Source of the DNA: Euglena gracilis
Lineage: Eukaryota > Euglenida > Euglenophyceae > Euglenales
Direction of reading: 5' to 3'
Assembly: GCA_039621445.1 (NCBI GenBank)
Contig: CP154954.1
Coordinates: 39,331,816-39,395,815 of the forward strand
DNA length: 64,000 nt
Shown piece by piece: positions 53,409 to 63,120 of the stretch (position 1 is the first letter of the stretch; every line of letters starts with the position of its first letter). Made by a program: the position numbers and the translations under genes. Under the pieces are notes generated by a model. That model did not search any database and had not been told where the DNA came from. It saw nothing but the letters and a program-made list of their open reading frames with translations.

Positions 53409-54760
53409 CACGCGATGCAACTCCTCACGGCCCTTTCCACACCGTCCATGAAGCGGGAAAAAGCGGATTGGCGGTGAACCTTGCTAAGTGCAATCCGTTG
53501 GGCCCTGCCTTCACCTCAAAATTGTGGAAGTACCCCGCAGACAGACCACTTCGCCAAGTACCCATCGTGCCGCTTCTCAAGGATTCTGGCCTCGAAGTTG
53601 TCGGGATCCCACTCTGGCATCCGGAAGGCGATACATTTGACCGGCAGATTTGGAGTAATCGTGTGAACAGTGTTATGGAGGCATGCCAATCTCTTTCCAA
53701 GCTACCACAGGCGCATCTTCATTTCACTATTCTTCGATATTGCCTCACCTCTAGAAAAGTAAACGACCTTCTGCGAGCAGCCACAAACACCCAGGGTCCC
53801 CTGGAGTGTGCAGCATTCAGCACTATCCTACGGAACTGCTTTTGAAGGACTGCTTGGTGTCCCGTGCACACCACAACAACGGGAGCAAATCTGCCTACCA
53901 ATTCGCTTGGGAGGCCTTGCCCTTTCATACCCCAGCCACATCCGCTTGAACGTTCGAATTGCTGGCTGAATTGCTGACATCGTTGACTACTTTCGCCGCG
54001 GGCCAAAGACATTGGGAATACCATCAGCTTTCCCCCGTGCTCCTGCAGACACCCTGGATTGTTTGCGAGCCGCTTTCACCATCCTCGGAACCACAGGACC
54101 CCTTCCACAATGGCTCGGGGACTTGTCTCTTATCCAAAACACTTAGAGCCCCCACACCTCAGAAACCGGTCAACTTTCCACTGCGCGGCAAGCGTTGCTA
54201 ACCCAAGAATTACCTGCACAGGATCAAGTTCGGTTTGCAAGCAAATGTCAGCCCCACATAATGGCGTGGGTTGCAGCAGCACAAAGCACCGCCAAACAAA
54301 CGCTCTTGCCTTCTGTGGAACTCGGCCGTCTCCTTCGGTGGAACATTGGCATATGCAGTTGAGCGACGTTGCTTCCACCAAAGGCTTGCACTGCCCAAAA
54401 TGCTAGGGGATTGTGGATGTCACGGGTCATCACCTGTTGTGCTGCAATTCAACAAAAAAACGAGCAACGGGCGGATGACAATATTCGCCCCGGCGATGTG
54501 TTTTTTCCGCGACTGGACGGTGGCTATCGACCCCCCCCCCGTTGTTCTAGCAGGGCTCTGAGGAGGGTGGACATCAGTGTGCGGCATTCCTGGACTAGTC
54601 ACCTGAAGCAGTCAATCAAGAAGGCATTGAGGCGCCGCCCCCGCCTTGCACAGGCAGCATCATATTTCCGGTGTTTTTCGGCGTCTTGCCTCTCCGGCCA
54701 GGCTAACAGCTAGGTGGTTCGTCCAAGAGGTGGCAACAACGCTAAACAGAAGCAGAGGCT
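53409..54760 (+). pseudogene. Non-LTR retrotransposon, C-terminal part
   Basis: It resumes with SGLAVNLAKCNPLGPAF, VPIVPLLKDSGLEVVGIPL and LSKLPQAHLHFTILRYCL (53440-53845), the thumb region after YxDD. A further frame gives ICLPIRLGGLALSYPSHIR (53890-53950), then APDQVRFASKCQ-like and MAWVAAAQSTAKQTLLPSVE (54225-54330). Last is RPGDVFFPRLDGGY and RRVDISVRHSWTSHLKQSIKKA (54495-54630), a P-D / D-V / K pattern like the restriction-like endonuclease of R2-type elements. Many frame changes and stops make it dead. Confidence 0.72.
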
Positions 54761-54998
54761 GGCAAGGCCTCTCTCTGACACTAGCCAAAGAGATATAAAA
54801 ACAACTTCTGTGTTGCTTTTACACTGAACAATCCACAAGTGCCGACACCTTTTTCACAGGCCCTCGCTCTCCCTACTCAAGCTAAATGGACACCCCACTC
54901 CAAACTGTGCAAACAACGGCAAGCACGCCGCAACGGCGGGCAACAAACCTGAAACCTCAGCGCCAACACCGTTGTCCCAACAGAATACAATCCAATAC
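54761..54998. other. Short gene-free interval
   Basis: No motif is recognised. A TATAAAA lies at 54792, without context. Confidence 0.4.
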
Positions 54999-55218
54999 AA
55001 GTTTTCTGGGTGTCTCTTTGGGGTAACTTTTTCTTCCTCTTCCCTCTTATCCTTGATATTTGAATGCAATGAACTTGCCAGATTGGTATGGATGAAGTGT
55101 TCAGGCTTGGAACCACCTGCAAAGGAGGCAGTCCCATTTTTAATTGAAATTAGGATCTTTCGCAAAGCAGAAGATGCCGCGCTAAGTCTTTTTGGCCCCG
55201 CCTGGCGCCACCCCCTGG
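54999..55218 (-). repeat. 220-bp repeat V, copy 1
   Basis: It is near-identical to 57199-57418, in the same orientation, from GTTTTCTGGGTGTCTCTTTG to CCTGGCGCCACCCCCTGG. On the minus strand it keeps an open reading (MGLPPLQVVPSLNTS, PIWQVHCIQISR). Confidence 0.88.
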
Positions 55219-55224
55219 GGCCGC

Positions 55225-55500
55225 CCCCAACACTTCCCTCCCGGACCGCTTGCGTACCGCCTCCGCCAATACGAGGCGGCCCCAGGGAAGTGTTCGGGCC
55301 CCTTGGCCCCCGAAGCCTTCCGCTTCGGGGAAGGCCTCGGCCCATGTGGACCCGAGGCCTTGGGTTTTTAGGCCCCGAGGTCTTCGCCCTCGGGGGGGGG
55401 GGGTGTGGGGGGGAGCCTCGGCCCCGTGGGCCCGAGGCCTTGGGTTTTTGGGCCCCGAGGTCTTCGACCTTGGGGGGTGGTTGTGGTGGGTGGTGTGGGG
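55225..55500. repeat. GC-rich tandem and fold-back repeats
   Basis: CCCGAGGCCTTGGGTTTTT with GGCCCCGAGGTCTTCG occurs twice (about 55350 and 55431, ~80 bp period). CGAAGCCTTCCGCTTCGG forms a hairpin at 55311-55330, and GGGAAGTGTT at 55280 is the complement of AACACTTCCC at 55229. Confidence 0.75.
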
Positions 55501-55619
55501 GGTGGTGGCTTGGCGGTGTTTTTTTGGGAAGTAACATAGAGCGAATACTGAGTCTGGGGGTAAGCTCGTGGTCCAGGGTCCGCACATCCAACAATGTCCA
55601 GGTAGCGAATGATGAATGG

Positions 55620-56205
55620 GGGGGCAGGTAACATTGGAAGTTCACACCGCCACTCCCGAATCAAGATCCCAGGGCCACAATTCCATCATCCAGGAGGGGG
55701 CAGGTAACATGATGTTCACACTGCCACACACACACCTGTTATTCATCCAAATCTGCCTCCAAACCGCATCGAATCGAAGACGGGCAGTCAACGCAAAGTC
55801 CACACCACCTCACTTGGTCATCCATTCTGCATATTTGATCCAATTCCACTGAATTGAAAATGGGGGGCAGGCAACCCTCAAATCCACACCGCCACACTCC
55901 AACCAACCCAACGACTCATCTTCGGCGACGGGCAGCCAAACCGCCCTGAGCACCCCCCCCCCCAGGGGTGACGGGCCGTCGGTCCGCCCAGAGCATCCGA
56001 CGACAATCGACATCCAACACCTGGAATTTTCAGACATTCTTTCTGTGCTGACGCAGGCCATTTCGTGCACCATTGAAAGACATTCTGAATCCTTCAATTT
56101 CTGATCGGGGATCTTGGACACTGGCTTCACAGAGGAGGGGGATCAGACTGGGAGGGGAGGGCAGGCAACACTCGGTCCACACCGCCTCATTCCAACGTCT
56201 CCGCT
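55620..56205 (+). repeat. Degenerate interspersed motif, about six copies
   Basis: The motif G-GGGCAG(G/T)(T/C)AAC followed ~8-12 bp later by TCCACACCGCC or TTCACAC(C/T)GCC occurs near 55622, 55696, 55783, 55864, 55932 (first half only) and 56159. The first spacings are about 75-85 bp, which suggests a decayed tandem array. Confidence 0.5.
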
Positions 56206-57198
56206 AACCACTGGCACCGCTGCCGACGGTATCTCCTCCTGCGGGCCTCGGAGAGTCCACCTTCATCTTCGTTTCTCCTGCGGGCTCGGGACGTTGCTCC
56301 TTCATCTGCTTGCTGGGGGCATGTCCTTCAGGGTCTCCTCCTGGAATCTTCGGTATCGGACCAAACACGCCCGGACTGGCCAACGCAATGGCCCAGTCGG
56401 CTGCATCTGGCCCGCTTGCTGGTCCCAGATCTCGAAGAACCGGATTCCTTCCTCGAAGATGATGAACTTCACTGTCATCTTCTGCAGCACTGGCCACCAT
56501 GTAGTCGTACGCCACTCCGGTGCAATCAGCACCATCTCCTGCACTTGGTCCGCGATGATCTTGAGGATGACTTGGTTCATCAATGTCCATGGGGGATTGG
56601 CCCAGATCCTTTCCCATGTCCATGTCTTCGCAAACGCATTGTCCTCCTTCGTCCAGAATTTCTGCAATCTTGCATTTTCCCGTGATGCAAATGCTTCCTG
56701 CACACCTTCTCGCTGAATGTGGAACTTGTCCAGGATCAGGTCGACGAATTCCCAGCGAAAGGCTTACTCCTCCGAGATGTACTGCCTCTTGATCCTTTTG
56801 CCTCCTCCTCTTGGTCTTGGCTGGGTCTCTGGCTCGTCTACCTCGTAGTTCTCCTCATCTGCAGCTGGCCTTGATGCCGATCCTTCTTCTCCAGATCTGG
56901 TCTCCATCACCACATTCCTCCTCCTGAATGGCTGCAATGGTTCTTCCGCTTCTTCTGCTGCATCTGCATATCTTGGAGCTGGACTGCTGAATTCTTCTTC
57001 TTCTTCTTCGCCATTCCACACTGTCAATGCAGATCTCCAGTCTTCTTCGTGTAATCGGACACTCCATTTGCTCCAGCTCCAATCTGTCACTTCCTGCACT
57101 TTCTGAGATTCTTCTTCGGGCCTCCAACTGACATTCATCCCTCTTGCCTTGGAATTTTGGTAATCTGATCGTTGCATTCTGGCAAGCCTGATCACTTC
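56204..57198 (-). pseudogene. Retroelement gene fragment with methyltransferase-like domain
   Basis: The minus-strand frame 57336-56764 encodes an acidic linker (NGEEEEEEFSSPAPRYADAA) and ends with RIKRQYISEE and a TAA. Still in frame, it continues as AFRWEFVDLILDKFHIQREG, VQEAFASRENARLQKFW, DNAFAKTWTWERIWANPPW, TLMNQVILKIIADQVQEM, VLIAPEWRTTTWWPVLQKM (56760-56500). This is the FAS-N / NPPW / L-APEW pattern of the Dam-like methyltransferase domain of DIRS elements. NPPW fits (D/N/S)PP(Y/F/W) of N6-adenine methyltransferases. Basic and proline-rich residues follow to 56204. No RT or recombinase is attached. Confidence 0.6.
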
Positions 57199-57418
57199 AG
57201 TTTTCTGGGTGTCTCTTTGGGGTAACGTTTTCTTCCTTTTGCCTCCCATCCTTGATATTTGAATGCAATGAACTTGCCAGATTGGTATGGGTGAAGTGTT
57301 CAGGCCTGGAACCACCTGCAAAGGAGGCAGTCCCATATATAATTGAAATTAGGATCTTCCGCAAAGCAGAAGATCCCGTGCTTGGTCTTTTTGGCCCCGC
57401 CTGGCGCCACCCCCTGGA
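57199..57418 (-). repeat. 220-bp repeat V, copy 2
   Basis: This is the direct partner of 54999-55218. The two copies bracket the ~2 kb holding the methyltransferase-like gene. On the minus strand its open frame runs straight into that gene. It has no clear TG...CA ends and no primer-binding site, so an LTR nature is not supported. Confidence 0.85.
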
Positions 57419-57539
57419 TCCGCCGCCAAAAAACAACCAAGCCAAGAGCTCTCTGCGCCACACAAACTCCCCTCCCACACACCACATATCAGACACAAAC
57501 AAGCCGCGCCAGGCAAACACCCAACACACACAGTCACTA

Positions 57540-57720
57540 TATAAACCCCCCTAAATAACATACCCCGGCTGTTTTATTTTGGCCCCCGAACTGGGGGATG
57601 TGCAATTTGGGTGCGTGTGTTATTTTTACATGGAAAACCAACGGAAAACAGGGGGGGTGTTATTTGGGGGGGTTATTTGGGGGTTGTTATTTGGGGGGTT
57701 TTATACTGAAGATGAGCCTC
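57540..57720 (+). repeat. G-rich region related to 10118-10262
   Basis: TGGAAAACCAACGGAAAACA and repeated GGGGGTTATTTGG units match the arrangement at 10.1-10.3 kb. A TTTATATAG stretch (57535-57543, minus-strand reading) is TATA-like, with nothing to support use. Confidence 0.5.
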
Positions 57721-57942
57721 GCTCATTTTCACTAACCTCTCACCCAGACACCGAAAACCCCCTCTGTAAACCCCTCAGTACCGTATCGCTCTTAAAACCT
57801 TATATTCACAGAGACCACAGGCGACCTGTGGCGGCACAGGGATTGATGAGGAGTTTCTCCTTGTGGCGAGGGCCAAACCACACGTTTCCCTGGGCACAGG
57901 GCACGGTCAAGAAGAAGTCCAGAAAAACCAGAAGTCCAAAAA

Positions 57943-58570
57943 ATGAGACACGGACAACCTCTCATCCCCAGCTGTCCCCTTCGAAACTTTGTTGTAAAAT
58001 TTTTCACCCACCATGGACTCCTCCAAACAATCTCACAATTTTTTGAAAAAGATGCTGCAACGAGGGAGGAAAGCTCGCCCGATGGTCCACGTCCCGGGGA
58101 CGTTGTTGTCATGAGATACGACACGGATGGACCAGCGGCGATCGATGTCACCATCCGACACCCCTAGGCACCATCTCCGACGCGCCCTGGCACGGATGAG
58201 ACCTGAAAGTGGCACAAGGCTCAAGAGGAGGATAAGGTGAGGAAGTATGGCGAGTGGTGCCAGCGGAGAGGCTGGACATTAATCCCCTTCGTAGTGGACT
58301 GCTATTGAGAGATGGGGGACGCGGCACTCACAATCGTTACCAATTCCGTTCACCTCCTTGCCGGCCAGGCGACGCGTGGGAGAGAAGGGGAGTTGAGGGC
58401 AATTGCTGGCAAGCACTCAGTAAGGTAATGGGCAGAGAGTTGGCGGGGCAACTGGTTTTGGGGGCAGTGCGTGAGGACTCGGCCGTTGGGGGCGTTGCCG
58501 AAGCTCGTCGACCGTACGCATAAAAAGAACAGCACGCCCGGCCTCTAACGCCCAGATATTTCTCAAAGCT
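57943..58570 (+). pseudogene. Non-LTR retrotransposon C-terminal endonuclease-like fragment
   Basis: The frame 57943-58167 ends RPGDVVVMRYDTDGPAAIDV plus TIRHP, the same RPGDV ... D-(V/I)-(T/S)-(V/I)-RH pattern as 54495-54600. Shortly after, another frame gives KYGEWCQRRGWTLIPFVVD and GDAALTIVTNSV, which fits the end of such endonuclease domains. A TGA follows FVVDCY. The fragment lacks RT and is separate from the fragment at 59.1-59.7 kb, which covers an earlier part of the protein. Confidence 0.62.
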
Positions 58571-59099
58571 GTGTATGCAAAGTTTTTCCAAGTGCCCATA
58601 GGGCCTGTCAGTACAACAAACTGAGGTGCGCTGGTGGAAACAACTGTTGCCTAAAGTGGACTTCGACTCACAAGTACGGCAGAGGACCTCTACAGCAGCC
58701 AAAGCAAGCAAGACTCTACACCAGTCACACTACCAAATTAACACGACGGAGCCGCAACGGCACCCCGAGGAGCCGCAAGGCAGGAAAGACAACAAGCTGA
58801 CCTGCGGCACCTGACCATTCCCCCCATAAACCTGCCGAGATGCCGCCCACACGCCACTGGAAACCGGGATCACCGGCCCACCGGTCATCAACACCCAGAC
58901 CGTAAACGGCACTGACACCCGCAACCTCCCAATTGCCTGCCCAACCACTCTTACTCACGTTGCCGAAGAAATCCGGAAGCTGAGCAACAACGGCCTCGCC
59001 TCGGGCTGTTACTATTGTAAAAGCTCTGCCCTATTACCTTCCGTCCCTTCACAAGCGTGCATAGACTGTTGCCTCTGTAATATAGCCTTACTGCACCAA
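58571..59099. other. Gene-free stretch
   Basis: Frames here are short and unrecognised. The region may contain decayed non-LTR sequence. Confidence 0.4.
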
Positions 59100-59700
59100 G
59101 CTCCTCAAATCCAGTAGGCTGTTCCACTGGTCGGTGGACTCGGTTCGCCCAACCACCGTTCGGAAGGTTGCACAGCTCCCTATGTCTTGGGCCTGCCCGC
59201 TGCCGTGGACATCCTTTCCAAGTGCGCTAACGATTGTTTGCGACACCCCTCAACGAACTTGGCCAGATTGCACCACTGCCCCAATGGGCCAATGACAAAA
59301 CCTTGATCTTCAGGCACAGTCTCCACACAATACATAACGTTGGTGGAATCAGCAGAGCATGCTTTCCCGCCAGAAAACACTTTCTGACGCATTAAATGGA
59401 CCTGAAGCTGTACGCTTTGCAAGCCAATGCCAACCACGTGCCGTGGCGTGGGCCGCTTTGACACCATCTCAAGGACTGCGCACCCTTTTACCCACAGCTG
59501 AATTCCGCTGCACACTTCGTTGGTCCCTCGGAATGACCCTCACACCAATGGAATCCTATCCCAAACTCTGTCCCAAATGCTTTGCATCATCATAAATTCT
59601 CGGACACCACCTCGTTTGCTGCAAATCAAACTTCATTACCACAGGCAAGCTTCACAGCCTGTAAAGAAAACGACCTGAATTACCGTTTACTGCCTGGGTA
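59100..59700 (+). pseudogene. Non-LTR retrotransposon fragment, region after RT thumb
   Basis: In shifting frames: VGGLGSPNHRSEG and VLGLPAAVDIL (59130-59210), IAPLPQWANDKTL (59268-59306), then MLSRQKTLSDALNGPEAVRF, ASQCQPRAVAWAALTPSQGL, TAEFRCTLRWSLGMTL and CPKCFAS (59359-59595). These parallel GPLPQWLGDLSL, QVRFASKCQPHIMAWVAAA and LPSVELGRLRWNIG in the 53.9-54.4 kb fragment. The end CPKC followed by a His/Cys-containing stretch suggests a zinc motif before the endonuclease. Confidence 0.62.
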
Positions 59701-61275
59701 CATTTGTGCGGGATAACCTTCTTTGCTTCTCGGCTTGTTCGAGGTCCATGGGGATTCCCTGCCACCGCATAGGATCGATTACCCTGTCCACTTGAGTCTC
59801 AACTCCCCGGGTGGTCTTTGTTAGAAATTGTTTCATCTCCTGTTACTTGAAAAGATCTTTTCCTTTCTCGGGGTTAGTGTGGGGTGGGCCCTTGGGTGGT
59901 CTCTGGCCACAGAACGGGTATAAAAAGCAGGCAGGTCTTGCTAAAAGCAGCGAAAGGCCTTCAAATTGCGGGTCCTGGTCAGACATTGACGCAAGGGAAC
60001 AAGCGCTCCTTAGGCACACCAGCAGCAACAATTCCTGCTTCAGAATTCACTTCAGACCACAAGACCTGTACGTGAACAGAAAATTAACTTAGAATTCAAA
60101 TGAACCTTGACAAACTTGAATTGACTTCAAACTGGAACCAGATTTGCCGTTGCAAATGTATAATCAGATTAAGGAAGGACAGAATAGTGACCGAGCCTTG
60201 TAGAAGTCAGTGTGGCCAGCCTTGTGTAAAATGTGGTCCGAGGTTAAAATTCCGTCAGGAAGGGATTATCCTTATTGTTTCGTCATTGAAACTGTAGGTC
60301 CCTGGTTAGTCCAAGTTCTCTGTTTAGTTCTGGGGCGCCTCGGTTAGCTTTTAAGGTTGGCGCCTGAGGTTAGCCAACTTGCCAGGACACTCAGCACTCC
60401 TGACTCACACACCCCTTAGAAGGAGTTGCTTACAACTCTTCTCGAATCACTTAGGAAGGGATGCGGAGTGCGTTTGTTAAAAGGGGGCTGGACCGCTCAT
60501 GTGCGGTCACAGGCCGGTCCACCGTCTTCCCTGCTCGAAGGGGGGAGCTGGCCTGGTGCTTGTTCTTTTTTTTAAGGGGCTGTCCCCCCCAGGTCCCTTG
60601 TCGAGTGGGGGAGGGGGCAGGCGCAAGGCGCCCATCACAGACCCCGCCCTTTTTTCAAAGGGGTAGCACCCGTTTGGGGGGTTCCGCCTGCACCTGCCAA
60701 GCGATCAGCCACCGGCCAGGTGCTAATTCTTACAAAAAATCAAGCGAAGGCTGAGTCAGGGTCTTCCGGTTAAAATCATGCTGTGGCAGGGTGTGAGTCA
60801 GGGGTGCTGAGTGGACAAAACAACACAACCTAACACTACCCAACCTGATGACTCCGCAGTTAGGATTATGAAAATTATATATTAGGAATTACAAATAAGC
60901 TGACTCCATCTGTCCCTGCACAGGGCTCTGTCTCTGTTTTTGTCTGTTTCAAGTTCAAGAACTGAATTATCTTGGTGGCATCAGTTATCACTCTTACCCT
61001 GGACATTACGTACCTTGGTCTGTGGATTCATTTGTACTTCATTTGTGGCTTTGCTTGCTGGATTGCTTGTGGATTTTTTTATCAAAGGAAAGGTGTGAGC
61101 CAAGGAACCCACCTGTTTTCACCCAAAAAAACCCACCCAAAACAAGAAAAATGCAATTTCTGGAACAATCCGCGAGGGGAACTGAAAACACCCTGGGCAG
61201 GGTTAAAGATCCTACGCAACGGGGTGCCGGCCCCGAGGGACTGGAAACTCAAGGGCAGGTACCACGAATACAACA
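59701..61275 (+). other. Probable 5' LTR region of element D (5' limit unknown)
   Basis: The end GAATACAACA at 61266-61275 is followed immediately by a primer-binding site, as expected for an LTR 3' end (…CA). The second LTR lies outside the window, so the left border cannot be set. A 424-bp MITE-like insertion lies inside (60389-60812). The open reading across 60972-61361 in phase with the later ORF starts with GTG and is probably not translated. Confidence 0.5.
60389..60812. mobile_element. MITE-like element with ~22-bp inverted repeats
   Basis: The left end ACTCAGCACTCCTGACTC is mirrored at the right by GAGTCAGGGGTGCTGAGT with one mismatch; the repeat extends through CACAC/GTGTG. The flanks are GGAC (60385-60388) and GGAC (60813-60816), a possible 4-bp target duplication. 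There is no transposase, and the interior is GC-rich with long G and T runs. Confidence 0.65.
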
Positions 61276-61287
61276 TGGTAGCAGAGG
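61276..61287 (+). promoter_or_regulatory. Primer-binding site of element D
   Basis: TGGTAGCAGAGG is complementary to the 3' end (CCUCUGCUACCA) known for animal-type initiator tRNA-Met over all 12 positions. It directly follows ACAACA, a plausible LTR end. Element B uses the related TGGTAGCAGATT. Confidence 0.75.
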
Positions 61288-61361
61288 TAGGTTGCCCCAT
61301 TTTTGATTCCCCTCCAACATGCGGCTACGAACAAGAAACTGAAAAACGACAAGAAACTGAA

Positions 61362-63120
61362 ATGACTGACGCTGACATGCCAGCTGCCGAAACCGCCATC
61401 GCTAGGGTGGTGGAGCCGGCGGATGGCTGTCCAGCTCTGAACCAAACACTGGATGTGCCAGCTGCCTTAACCGCCATCGCCAGGGTGGTGGAGCAGGCAG
61501 ATGGTTTCCCAGCCCTGAACCAAACACTGGAAATGCCAGCTGCCTTAACCGCCATCGCTAGGGTGGTGGAGCCGGCAGATGGCGTTGCCGCCATGTACCA
61601 GTCACTGGACAGCAACAGGTGGACTGAAACTGAACAAAACGGCACAGACATTACAGTGCCACAGGCAAGCAATGACAGCCCACGTGTCATTGCCATGGTG
61701 CACATGGACCAGAACGACACTGAAAAGACCGGTCCATCACCAGACTACACTGAACTGGACGAAAACAACGAACCGTACTTTGACGAACAGGTGTTTGCAC
61801 CACAAAACAGGCTCCAACTGCCAGAACAGGACACTCAGAACAACCAAAGCAGGCAAACCGCAACAGCACAGCAACCAGGAACCCAGAGTTTTGCTCTGGT
61901 GGCGGTGCGACAGAGCCCGGAACAACCTGACCGCCTCCAGGGTGAAACTGAAACTTCGTACCAGGAACCATCGTACAGCTCGTACGAGATTCCGCAGCTG
62001 GAACCACAGAACCAGGACACTGACTGGGACTGGTGGTCGAACTTTGCTTACGAAACTGGACAGGTGACCCAGGAATTTCAACAGTTCAGACACAAAACTG
62101 AACAGACGAACCAGCAAACGGCAGAAACACTGCAGCAGCTACAGCAAAAAACGACGGAATGGGTCAGCGAACTGCACGCAACAGTCAACAGACAGGCTGA
62201 AGCACTCCTGACAGAAATCAACGGCAGACACGAAGAACTGACAACAGTCCTCGCAACAACGCAAGCGAACATGGAACTGGTGACAGTGAACCAGAACAAC
62301 CTGTACCAGGAACATTTCAACGGAATGTCACAGCAGATCGCGGAAATCAGGGAAATGTCTGGCTCAACGGGCGAAAAACTCAGGGAATTTCACAGTTTTC
62401 TGCAGATGGCTGGTGGAAATGCACAGAACCAGGGTGAACATCTGGTTGGTTTACTGCACCGACAGCGAGAAAACGAAAAAAACAACTGCAGAACTGCAAC
62501 AGAGAACGGCTGTGGCAGAAGAACGGGTTGCAGGAATCACAGGCGGCGTCCAAGCGGTGAACAGCAAAGTGGACGAAACTGTGGCAACAGTTTTCAGAAA
62601 GGTTGAAAACCTCAGAGGCGAAATCAGCAGTGTGGTGGAAAGAATTCAGAAGGACATGGGCAGTGAAATCGGAAATCTAGCAGGACGGGTTCATCAGCAG
62701 GAAACAAAAACAACAACAACCATTCAAAACTGTGATTACCTGCACAAAAAAATGGTCGAACTGCAGAAAATACCAGATCAGCAACAGCAGGTTACACAGC
62801 TGAACGAGGAAATCGGCAGACTGAAACGACAGGTGGAAAACCTGACCTCCAACGAAGAAAAACACAAGCAACGCACTGAACGACTGAACCTGGAGGTCGG
62901 CAGCCTGGGTCACAAGGTGGACGAAACAGCCCAAACGACTCAAAAACTGCTGGGTGGACTGCAGAAAGGTGCCATTAAGACGGGAACACATGCCACAGCG
63001 GAACAAGCTAAATGGCTGGAAATGACATCTGCCACTAGCTCAATGACAACCAGGGTCGGTCAAATGGAAGCAAAACTGGCTGGTCTGACAAAAAAAAACG
63101 GCAGAACGGGAAACGCATGA
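61362..63120 (+). pseudogene. Gag-like coiled-coil protein (element D)
   Basis: I choose the ATG at 61362 (MTDADMPAAETAI), because everything upstream belongs to the LTR and primer site. Order: three 26-residue repeats (61377-61610), an acidic Gln/Asn/Pro-rich part, then long coiled-coil stretches (QQFRHKTEQTNQQTAETLQQ, LRGEISSVVERIQKDMGSEI, QLNEEIGRLKRQVENLTS, VGSLGHKVDETAQTTQKLLG). The frame changes within an A7 run at about 62476-62482; the second frame (to 63120) continues the same kind of sequence, so one extra A is likely. The protein is very rich in Gln and Thr. Its position after the primer site suggests Gag, but no zinc knuckle is in view. Confidence 0.6.
61377..61610 (+). repeat. 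Three in-frame 78-bp repeats
   Basis: Units at 61377, 61455 and 61533 each encode a 26-residue module built on MPAA(E/L)TAIARVVEPADG and ALNQTLE. The period is a multiple of three and differences are mostly single codons, so the repeat has been kept in frame. Confidence 0.92.

Noticed and set aside
54999-57418. V repeats as LTRs
   Set aside because: There are no TG...CA ends, no primer site next to either copy, and the gene's frame begins inside one repeat.
60972-61361. N-terminal extension of the element D ORF starting at GTG 60972
   Set aside because: The primer-binding site at 61276 places this stretch in the LTR; the open frame there is likely chance.
62473-62483. Programmed -1 frameshift at A-AAA-AAC in the element D Gag
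   Set aside because: The continuing frame is +1, not -1, relative to the first frame, so the slippery heptamer does not explain it.
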